A DNA stretch of 14,381 nucleotides, from contig JASLXN010000012.1 of assembly GCA_030740315.1 (NCBI GenBank), forward strand, positions 1 through 14,381, given 5' to 3'. Below, one piece after another: positions 1-5,690 of this stretch. The position numbers and the translations under genes are program-made. Source of the stretch: Dehalococcoidia bacterium (GTDB lineage: Bacteria; Chloroflexota; Dehalococcoidia; JACVQG01; JAHKAY01). Position 1 is the stretch's first letter, and every line of letters starts with the position of its first letter. The notes below the pieces were generated by a model. That model searched no databases and was not told the DNA's origin. It worked only from the letters and a program-made list of their open reading frames with translations.

Positions 1-1169
1 TCCAGCAGCACCTCTTCAGTGTGCTGGCCCAATTCAGGAGCCTCGCGCTGGATGCCTATCGGGGTCTTGCTGAACTTGGTGGGCATACCCACCATCTTAA
101 CTGTGCCCAGCGCCGGATGGTCGTAGTTTACTATGTAGTCGTTTTCCAAGGCCTGCGGGTCTTCGGCCACATCGTAGTAGTCGTAGATAGGTGAATGAGC
201 AAACTCGGCACCCTCCTCTTTGAAACACTCCAACCACTCGTCACGGGAGCGTGTGGTGAATGCCTTGGACACTGCCTCGTTGCACTCCATGAAGTTCTCC
301 CGCCGGTCCAGAGCGGTAGCGTAGCGCGGGTCCTCCTCCATATATTCAAGGCCCATGATGCGACAGAACTGTCCCCAGAAGCGGTCGGACTGAGGCTCGG
401 CCAGCATAATCCATTTGTCGTCCCCGCAGCAGTAATGGTTGGCCATGGGATTACGCGCCCGTTCTCGGGAGTGGCGGGAATACGAGCGGTGGCGCATGAG
501 GTTCATATTCATACCTATCCCCTGCATATGTATGGCGCTGCCCAGCAGGGAGACCTCAATCTGCTGGCCTATACCCTGCCGCTCTCGGGCCACCAGTGCG
601 GCCAGCAGGGAGTAGGCCAGCATGGTGGCCCCCACCTGGTCACAAGGGGCTGATACCGTTTGGTAAGGCTCGTTCTGGTCCCTGTCGCCCACAGACCACA
701 TCAGTCCGGAGCGTGCTTGGCCTATGGTATCAAAGGCCCGCTCGTTGTTTACCGGACCTTCCAGCCCATAACCACTGTTTATGGCATAGATTAGTTTAGG
801 GTTGTGCTTGGACAGCGTCTCATAGTCCATTTTAAGCTCCTGGAGGATGCCGTCCCTATAATAGTTAGTGTAGAAGATATCTGTCTTTTCCACCAGTTTG
901 TAGATTATCTGGCGGCCCGCCTCGCTCTTGAGATTCACCGTCATACTCTTCTTGTTGCGGTTGGCAAATTCAAACCCCACCAGGCGGCCCCCATCCAGCA
1001 CCATAGATTCCCCAAACATCTGGGTGAGGCCACGGGAGGGGTCTCCCTTGATAGGCTCCTCTATTTTGATAACCTCAGCCCCTAGGTCTCCCAGCATATA
1101 CCCTGCGGCGGGGCCGTTGTGGAACGCCGCCCACTCAATTACTCTGATACCATCCAGTGGTTTGGCCAT
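1..1169 (-). CDS. CaiB/BaiF family (class III) CoA-transferase, 3' end cut by window
   Basis: Class III CoA-transferases move CoA between carboxylic acids through an aspartyl-CoA thioester. The protein starts MAKPLDGIRVIEW at an ATG (1169-1167) preceded by GGGAGG about six bases upstream. The family N-terminal pattern is visible: LGDLGAEVIKIE (about residues 27-38) followed by GDPSRG (42-47). The central block has APCDQVGATMLAYSLLAAL, in which Asp177 aligns with the catalytic aspartate of formyl-CoA transferase. A REXQGXGQ-like segment follows. About 389 residues are present, and the last visible ones (PELGQHTEEVLL) usually sit some 20 residues from the end of family members, so little is missing. 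It has its own promoter and probable operator upstream. The CoA donor and acceptor cannot be told from sequence; the family includes formyl-, succinyl-, carnitine- and bile-acid CoA-transferases. Family call is secure, substrate is unknown. Confidence 0.93.
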   Translation of the reverse strand, partial: MAKPLDGIRVIEWAAFHNGPAAGYMLGDLGAEVIKIEEPIKGDPSRGLTQMFGESMVLDGGRLVGFEFANRNKKSMTVNLKSEAGRQIIYKLVEKTDIFYTNYYRDGILQELKMDYETLSKHNPKLIYAINSGYGLEGPVNNERAFDTIGQARSGLMWSVGDRDQNEPYQTVSAPCDQVGATMLAYSLLAALVARERQGIGQQIEVSLLGSAIHMQGIGMNMNLMRHRSYSRHSRERARNPMANHYCCGDDKWIMLAEPQSDRFWGQFCRIMGLEYMEEDPRYATALDRRENFMECNEAVSKAFTTRSRDEWLECFKEEGAEFAHSPIYDYYDVAEDPQALENDYIVNYDHPALGTVKMVGMPTKFSKTPIGIQREAPELGQHTEEVLL

Positions 1170-1188
1170 GTCTCAACCTCCCGGCTCC

Positions 1189-1204
1189 AATATTGGGAAA
1201 TATT
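1189..1204. promoter_or_regulatory. AATATT-N4-AATATT palindrome at CoA-transferase start site (possible operator)
   Basis: AATATT GGGA AATATT is a perfect 6+6 inverted repeat. It lies between the -10 box (1211-1216) and the ribosome binding site of the CoA-transferase gene, at the predicted transcription start. This is a usual position for a repressor operator, and the AT-only arms stand out in GC-rich surroundings. No regulator gene is adjacent, so the binding protein is unknown; chance occurrence is possible. Confidence 0.35.
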
Positions 1205-1210
1205 AACCAC

Positions 1211-1240
1211 ACCATAGAACAGTGGCCCTTGCCGTGTCAA
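1211..1240 (-). promoter_or_regulatory. Sigma-70-type promoter for the CoA-transferase gene
   Basis: On the minus strand TTGACA (1240-1235) matches the -35 consensus fully. TATGGT (1216-1211) follows after an 18-base spacer as a -10 box matching 4 of 6. The start would fall near 1204, leaving a leader of about 35 bases before the ATG at 1169. This makes the CoA-transferase a separate transcription unit from the nuclease gene upstream of it. Confidence 0.6.
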
Positions 1241-1301
1241 GGCAGCGGGCGGAGGTCGTTAAGCAAGGGTTACGTAAGACAAATGACCCATCTCCCTGGA
1301 T

Positions 1302-1344
1302 GCCCCACCATTGCTTCAATGGGGCCACGGCCTTTCGGCCATGG
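1302..1344 (-). other. Two adjacent stem-loops after the nuclease gene
   Basis: Read on the minus strand, 1344-1325 forms an 8-base-pair stem (CCATGGCC/GGCCGTGG, one T-G pair) closed by a GAAA tetraloop. Directly after it, 1325-1302 can pair GCCCC/GGGGC around an inner ATTG/CAAT stem. The first hairpin begins about 15 bases after the nuclease stop codon. There is no T-run, so it is not a typical rho-independent terminator. It may instead protect the mRNA 3' end or be a small repeat element. Confidence 0.45.
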
Positions 1345-1359
1345 GAACTGCCGATTGAA

Positions 1360-2043
1360 CTAGAAGTCGCCCGTCTCCCCATCTTGAACCACCGCATCAG
1401 CAACACGTTCAGGGCAATTGGCGGTTGTCAGATTACAAAAGCCGCATTCCATTAGGCTTGGTGCTTTGCGCGCAGGCGTAGGACCCGCTAAACGACCAAT
1501 GAGTTCAACAAGGTTTCTCACGAAGGCATCGTCAACAGCTAAGCTGGGAATTGGAACCTCTTGACCTTCGTAGACCACCTTTCCATCAAAGGTGACTCCC
1601 CTATACTGGCCCAAAGCACGCGGGGCGGCGTACATATAGACCATCACCTGAACATGGTGGGAGGGGCTAGGAGCACCTGTTTTCACATCGAAAACAGTGC
1701 CAGCGCTTCCCGAGATAGCTATTAGGTCCGGTTTCCCTCCCAAGGTAGCTGACTGCCCTCTAAGTACGAACTTGTTCTGGTTCTCAGTGAACACAGTTTT
1801 GCCCTGGGCTTCCAGCTGGGCGCGGATCCGATTCAGCAGATTCGTGTGCTTTAATTGCCAGCCAGTAGAATCAAAAGTGCCAGGAGTTACATCGTAGTTT
1901 TGAAAGTGAGCTCTGAACCACGCGCCCCATTCGCACGAATTCTCCCCAACCAACAATTTTGTCAGCCAGGTTACCCAAATATAGGGACTTGAGCGTTCTA
2001 CCGGCAAAGCCCACCTGCACAAGGTTGAGGGATAGTATAACAT
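1360..2043 (-). CDS. PD-(D/E)XK (RecB/Cas4-like) nuclease-family protein with probable Fe-S cysteines
   Basis: This looks like a 227-residue single-domain nuclease of the PD-(D/E)XK superfamily. In order it shows an N-terminal YYPSTLCRW segment like the start of Cas4/RecB nuclease domains (Cys9), GKPD (Asp106), FDVKTG (Asp119, Lys121) and QVMVYMY (Gln132, Tyr136), the Q-x3-Y motif of the RecB family. Three C-terminal cysteines follow as C-x2-C-x6-C (200, 203, 210). Cys9 plus these three is the arrangement that binds a 4Fe-4S cluster in Cas4 and AddB. I chose the ATG at 2043 because GGTGG lies seven bases before it. A TTG at 2127 would add 28 residues but its GAGG touches the start. Two hand-counted 60-base blocks (1501-1560, 1861-1920) are 48% and 43% GC, lower than blocks in uvrB (57%) and cobT (60%), which hints at transfer. 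No Cas genes are nearby. Physiological role is unknown. Confidence 0.72.
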   Translation of the reverse strand: MLYYPSTLCRWALPVERSSPYIWVTWLTKLLVGENSCEWGAWFRAHFQNYDVTPGTFDSTGWQLKHTNLLNRIRAQLEAQGKTVFTENQNKFVLRGQSATLGGKPDLIAISGSAGTVFDVKTGAPSPSHHVQVMVYMYAAPRALGQYRGVTFDGKVVYEGQEVPIPSLAVDDAFVRNLVELIGRLAGPTPARKAPSLMECGFCNLTTANCPERVADAVVQDGETGDF

Positions 2044-2187
2044 ATGCCAACCACCATTGGACTCCTCCGCCAGTCTCCTATGCTGAGTAAGGGGCAGAAC
2101 CCCTTTGGAATCCCGGTTAATAAACAACCTCAGGTCGCTTGGTGTTGGGTCTCGAGAATGGCCTTGGACAGGCTATCGGAGGATGGT

Positions 2188-4173
2188 TTAGGGGGCGGGG
2201 AACAGCTCCATGTCGCGGCGCAGTTCTACGATACGGTCCCGAAGCAGAGTGGCTTTTTCAAACTCCAGATTGCGGGCCGCAATGTGCATCTGGGTCTCAA
2301 GGTCCTTTATGAGCCGTATGATATCCTCCCGGCTGCTAGGGGTAGGTATGTGGTACTGAGAGCGTGTCTCGGCAACCCCCTTCACCCTCTCGGTGATATC
2401 GCGTATGGCCTTCTTTATGCCCTTGGGAGTGATGCTGTGGGCTTGGTTGTAGTCCAGTTGAATGCTGCGACGGCGCTGGGTCTCGTCAATAGCGGCCTGC
2501 ATGGAACCGGTGATGGAGTCGGCATACATGATTACATGTCCCTCTACATGGCGGGCTGCCCGTCCCATTATCTGAATAAGGGAGTCCCTTGAGCGCAGGT
2601 AACCCTCCTTATCGGCGTCTAGGATGGCCACTAGGCTCACCTCTGGAAGGTCAAGCCCCTCCCGCAGCAGGTTGATGCCGACTACCACATCATAGACCCC
2701 CAAGCGTAGGTCACGGAGAATTTCCACCCTCTCGAGAGTATCAATCTCAGAATGGAGGTAATGAGTCCGCACGCCAATTTCCTTGAGATAATCGGCCAGT
2801 TCCTCCGACATGCGCTTTGTAAGGGTGGTTACCAGTACCCGTTCCTCTCTGTCCACCCGCTGCCTTATCTGGTCTATGAGGTCGTCTATCTGTGACAGGG
2901 TTGATTTCACTTCCACGGTGGGCTCCAGTAGCCCAGTGGGGCGTATCAGTTGTTCTACCACCTGTCGGCTGTGCTGCTGCTCGTAGGGGCCTGGGGTTGC
3001 CGAAGCGAAGACCACCCGGTGCACTTTCTCCCAGAACTCGTCGAAGCTCAGGGGCCGATTATCTATAGCTGATGGCAGACGGAAACCGTAGTCTACAAGC
3101 GTCTGCTTACGGCTGAGGTCGCCGCGGTACATGCCCCTAACCTGGGGCAGTGTGATGTGTGATTCATCTATGAACATCAGGAAATCCTCTGGGAAGTAGC
3201 TCAGCAGCGTCCAGGGAGGGCTGCCGGGATTGCGGCGGGCCAGGTGCCGGGAATAATTCTCCACCCCTCCGCAATACCCTGTTTCCCTGAGCATCTCCAT
3301 GTCGTACTGGGTACGGGACTCCAGCCGCTGGGCTTCCACCAGTTTGTCCTGACGATGTAGCTCCGCCAGCTGTTCCGCTAGCTCAGCCTCAATATCATGT
3401 AGCGCCAGCTCCAAGCGCTCTGGCGAGGTGACGAAGTGTTTGCCGGGGTATATGTCTATAGTCTCCTTGACATCCAACAGTTCACCGGTTAGGGGGTCAA
3501 CGCTGACAATGCGCTCAATCTCATCGCCCCAGAACTCCACCCGAACAGCCGTCTCATCGTATACGGGGAAGATTTCCACCGTGTCACCTCGTACTCGGAA
3601 TTTGCCTCGTGCGAAGCCGATATCGTTGCGCTCGTATTGCAGGCCTACTAGTTGTCGCAGCAACCCCTGGCGGCTGTACTTTTGACCCTGAGTGAGGTTT
3701 AAAACAAAACCGTAGTAGTCCTCTGGAGAGCCAAGACCGTATATGCAGGACACCGAGGCCACTATGATGACATCCCGACGCTGAAACAAGGAACGGGTTG
3801 CCGAATGGCGCAGCCGGTCTATCTCATCATTGATATCCGCATCCTTCTCAATGTAGAGGTCGCGTTGTGGCACGTAGGCCTCGGGCTGATAGTAGTCATA
3901 GTAGGAGACGAAGTATTCCACGGCGTTATGGGGAAAGAACTCCCGGAACTCAGTGGATAGCTGGGCGGCCAGGGTCTTGTTGTGGCACAGCACCAGTGTG
4001 GGCCGCTGCAGCCTTTCAATGAGGTTGGCCATAGTGAATGTCTTTCCTGAACCGGTGACACCCAGCAGCGTCTGGGGGTGCAGATTGTCTTTAACACCTT
4101 TGGCGAGGGCGTCTACCGCCTGGGGTTGGTCCCCTGTCATGCCGAAATCAGAGACTATCTGTAAATCAGGCAT
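2188..4173 (-). CDS. uvrB: UvrABC excinuclease subunit B
   Basis: UvrB is the central helicase-like damage-verification subunit of nucleotide excision repair. It is loaded by UvrA and then recruits UvrC for the incisions. At 661 residues it has normal full length. Visible are the Walker A GVTGSGKT (38-45), the beta-hairpin region around YYDYYQPEAY (91-100), the DEAD-type box FIDESH (334-339), motif VI QIMGRAARH (534-542) and the C-terminal UVR coiled-coil domain (about 616-651), which contacts UvrC. No key residue is missing. The ATG at 4173 has only a weak GAGG some 13-17 bases upstream and lies inside the end of the small thioredoxin-like frame (8-base overlap, ATGCCTGA), which suggests translational coupling. 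I saw no LexA-type box of the Gram-positive kind in front of it. The nuclease-like gene follows after 60-144 bases, depending on its start. Confidence 0.98.
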   Translation of the reverse strand: MPDLQIVSDFGMTGDQPQAVDALAKGVKDNLHPQTLLGVTGSGKTFTMANLIERLQRPTLVLCHNKTLAAQLSTEFREFFPHNAVEYFVSYYDYYQPEAYVPQRDLYIEKDADINDEIDRLRHSATRSLFQRRDVIIVASVSCIYGLGSPEDYYGFVLNLTQGQKYSRQGLLRQLVGLQYERNDIGFARGKFRVRGDTVEIFPVYDETAVRVEFWGDEIERIVSVDPLTGELLDVKETIDIYPGKHFVTSPERLELALHDIEAELAEQLAELHRQDKLVEAQRLESRTQYDMEMLRETGYCGGVENYSRHLARRNPGSPPWTLLSYFPEDFLMFIDESHITLPQVRGMYRGDLSRKQTLVDYGFRLPSAIDNRPLSFDEFWEKVHRVVFASATPGPYEQQHSRQVVEQLIRPTGLLEPTVEVKSTLSQIDDLIDQIRQRVDREERVLVTTLTKRMSEELADYLKEIGVRTHYLHSEIDTLERVEILRDLRLGVYDVVVGINLLREGLDLPEVSLVAILDADKEGYLRSRDSLIQIMGRAARHVEGHVIMYADSITGSMQAAIDETQRRRSIQLDYNQAHSITPKGIKKAIRDITERVKGVAETRSQYHIPTPSSREDIIRLIKDLETQMHIAARNLEFEKATLLRDRIVELRRDMELFPAP

Positions 4174-4411
4174 GGGATAGTCTTTGCCTCAGTCCCTTCT
4201 CTTTGGGGGCGCCCACAAATTCCGGCTTGTCATCGATAAGAATGCACGGTGAGTTAATAAGCTGGTACTTGATCACCCTCTCCGGTTGCACCATTATGTC
4301 TACTTACTCGATAGACGGGTTGGGATAGTCATCTCGTATCTTCTCAAGCAGCGCCACAGCCTGAGCATACTTGGAACAAGCAGTGCTCTTGAGTGCTTTG
4401 AGTTGGGTCAT
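4166..4411 (-). pseudogene. Thioredoxin/glutaredoxin-fold small protein interrupted by an in-frame TAA
   Basis: Reading from the ATG at 4411, which has a good GAGGTG six bases upstream, gives 35 residues (MTQLKALKSTACSKYAQAVA..., ending YPNPSIE). A TAA follows at 4306-4304. The same frame then continues VDIMVQPERVIKYQL, INSPCILIDDKPEFVG, and APKEKGLRQRL to a TGA at 4166. Read across the TAA, the 81-codon frame has the shape of a small thioredoxin-fold protein of about 80 residues. It has beta1 and an active-site loop (Cys12 in ACSKY), helix 1, a beta strand (SIE-x-VDI), helix 2, a cis-proline segment (NSPC, Pro55), the hairpin ILIDDKPEFVG, and a final helix. The usual CxxC is CSKY here, so the second cysteine is missing. 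One base change (TAA to GAA, AAA or CAA) would restore it. The end overlaps uvrB by 8 bases. Alternatives are a sequencing error or two separate short peptides; a second ATG lies at codon 40. Confidence 0.6.
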
Positions 4412-4616
4412 GGTGCACCTCTTGGAACCGGACCGCTTTCGTAAACGCCCGCATATGGGGTGGGCCAGAAATACCGCTGTCAGTAGGAGCCGCGGCGCAT
4501 AGGAACTCCAAAAGTTAACCGCGCCGGACTCGCTATTTGCCACTACTGGAGTAGGAGCAATAACCATTACTACGGGCTACCAAAGACTATTTCGCCTCAC
4601 CCTGTCAACTTATATA

Positions 4617-4625
4617 ATCATACCA
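4617..4625 (-). promoter_or_regulatory. Candidate extended -10 promoter for the thioredoxin-like/uvrB unit
   Basis: The minus strand reads TGGTATGAT here, a TGnTATGAT extended -10 element. The -35 position (TTATAG) is poor. Transcription would start near 4610, about 200 bases before the ATG at 4411. A consensus TTGACA occurs just downstream at 4608-4603, but the -10 position for it (around 4585-4580) is weak. Some promoter is expected in this gap because uvrB is preceded by nearly 600 non-coding bases. Confidence 0.3.
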
Positions 4626-4817
4626 TAGGGGGCTCAGGGCTATAACGCCCACCGCCAGCCACGGGGCAGAAGGCTCGAACAAAGAGAGTGGATGTAGATG
4701 GGACTCCGCCAGCGGCGTAGAGGCCAGCGAGTCGGAAGCGACCAGAGTGGGGGTAGACGCCACCCACAGCAGTCTTGCAAAGGTAAGGGGCGTCAGCACA
4801 AAAGCCAGAAGGTCCGT

Positions 4818-4846
4818 CAGTTGTGGTGTTTGGCTCACCACAACTG
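4818..4846. repeat. Perfect 11-base inverted repeat with 7-base loop
   Basis: CAGTTGTGGTG and CACCACAACTG are exact reverse complements separated by TTTGGCT. No T-run follows on either strand, so it is not a standard terminator. The length and perfection suggest an RNA hairpin or a protein-binding palindrome inside the unassigned region. Confidence 0.7.
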
Positions 4847-4933
4847 CAAAGCATATCTGTGGCCGTTCAAGGCTCTTGACCGCTCCCAAGATATCCAGAC
4901 AGGCGCGTCTGGGTCCCCTTCGCCCTATGAAAC

Positions 4934-4972
4934 AGTGGCCACCCACAGTTGCGTAAGCTACGGATGGCCACT
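4934..4972. repeat. 11-base-pair inverted repeat downstream of rplY
   Basis: AGTGGCCACCC (4934-4944) and GGATGGCCACT (4962-4972) pair over 11 positions with one G-T pair in the minus-strand RNA, around a 17-base loop. It begins 34 bases after the rplY stop codon. On the minus strand it is followed only by GTTTCAT, so it could slow transcription or protect the rplY mRNA end, but it is not a strong terminator. Confidence 0.5.
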
Positions 4973-5005
4973 ATCGCCGTTATGCTACTGCCGGGGTAGC
5001 GCTCA

Positions 5006-5638
5006 CTACTCCTCGGACGGGGCTTTTTGGGCAACCGTTTCAGCCTCAGACACATCTTCCTCAGCTACTACTACTTCTTCCACAGCCACCCTCGGGGTCT
5101 CAACGCGCACTATTATGTCATCCGGGTCATGGTTGACGGAAACATCGGAACCGAGGTCAATGTCCTTTATAAGAATGGCCTGTCCCGGCTCCGATAGAGA
5201 GCTGATATCTAATTCCAGGCCGGGTGGAATGCTGCCAGGGAGGCATTTCACCGAAAGCTGGTGCAACATGTGATCTACGATGAGGCGCTTGGCCACAGGC
5301 TCTCCGACCACAGTTACCGGCACCTCCACCGTAATCTCCTCGGTCATAGTCACCTGGAAAAAGTCCACATGGAGAAGCTGGTCGTTGATAGGGTTCCTCT
5401 GGACCTCTCGCACCAGCACCTTTACCGGGGTACGGGTCTTGTCTACGGTGAGGTCCACCAAGTGGCTGGTGCCGGCCTGGGAGAACAGCTTCTCCAGGGT
5501 CACCGTCTCCACCTGGAGGGAGCGGGAATCCACGCCATGGCCATAGAGGTGCACCGGTGTAACCCCCTGCGCTCTGAGCAGCTTAACCTGCTTGCCTACC
5601 AAGTCTCTGCTGGTAGCCGTTATCTTCAGTCCTTCCAC
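5006..5638 (-). CDS. rplY: 50S ribosomal protein L25 / general stress protein Ctc
   Basis: L25/Ctc binds 5S rRNA in the central protuberance of the large ribosomal subunit. The 210-residue protein is the long, two-domain Ctc form, not the short L25 of E. coli. An N-terminal L25 domain (about 1-95) includes LLRAQGVTPVHLYG and the strongly conserved LHVDFFQV. A C-terminal TL5-type beta domain (about 96-185) has VPVTVVGEPVAK and IPPGLELDISSL. It ends in an acidic tail rich in Glu and Val. It starts at GTG (5638) with AAGGAGAT about six bases upstream. It lies 52 bases after proA with a terminator-like hairpin between, and no clear promoter of its own is visible. Confidence 0.96.
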   Translation of the reverse strand: MEGLKITATSRDLVGKQVKLLRAQGVTPVHLYGHGVDSRSLQVETVTLEKLFSQAGTSHLVDLTVDKTRTPVKVLVREVQRNPINDQLLHVDFFQVTMTEEITVEVPVTVVGEPVAKRLIVDHMLHQLSVKCLPGSIPPGLELDISSLSEPGQAILIKDIDLGSDVSVNHDPDDIIVRVETPRVAVEEVVVAEEDVSEAETVAQKAPSEE

Positions 5639-5661
5639 GCTATCTCCTTCCCAATGTTCTA

Positions 5662-5686
5662 CAATAAAAGCGGGTGGCCGCCCGCT
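5662..5686 (-). terminator. Terminator-like hairpin between proA and rplY
   Basis: The minus strand reads AGCGGG-CGGCCA-CCCGCT followed by TTTATT: a 6-base-pair GC-rich stem with a 6-base loop running into a short T-tract, starting a few bases after the proA stop codon. This is the form of a rho-independent terminator, though the stem is short and termination may be partial. The rplY ribosome binding site follows 15-20 bases later. Confidence 0.6.
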
Positions 5687-5690
5687 GCTG

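Larger units (their letters stand above)
4412..5005. other. 594-base region with no recognisable gene, rich in inverted repeats
   Basis: This is the longest gene-free stretch of the window, between the rplY stop and the small thioredoxin-like frame. Two overlapping open frames on the minus strand (4946-4605 and 4854-4618) have no good ribosome binding site and no family I know, so I do not call them. The region holds strong inverted repeats (4818-4846, 4934-4972), a long-range pair GACGCC/GGCGTC (about 4756-4794), GGGC/GCCC around 4636-4649, and an 11-base direct repeat GCCACCCACAG (about 4759 and 4938). Candidate promoters lie at 4591-4625. I found no match by eye to tmRNA, RNase P RNA, SRP RNA or tRNA. 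It may hold a structured RNA, a decayed gene, or the leader of the uvrB unit. Confidence 0.5.

Noticed and set aside
1360..2127. Cas4 with a CRISPR array
   Set aside because: The protein is Cas4-like in motif layout, but there are no direct repeats with spacers and no other cas genes in the window.
2044..2592. Long open frame on the plus strand (182 residues) opposite the end of uvrB
   Set aside because: It lies antisense to the intact uvrB and has no family resemblance or convincing ribosome binding site; open by base composition.
4605..4946. Two overlapping minus-strand frames in the gap (113 residues from 4946, and 78 cysteine-containing residues from 4854)
   Set aside because: Neither has a Shine-Dalgarno, they compete for the same DNA, and no motif is recognisable; kept only as part of the unassigned region.
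4412..5005. tmRNA, RNase P RNA, SRP RNA or 6S RNA in the gap
   Set aside because: I looked for the tRNA-like end with CCA, the conserved RNase P core blocks and the SRP GGAA-loop motif on both strands and found none; 6S cannot be tested by eye.
4698..5273. Plus-strand open frame of 191 residues spanning the gap and rplY
   Set aside because: Its second half is antisense to rplY and its first half is low-complexity basic sequence with no recognisable domain.
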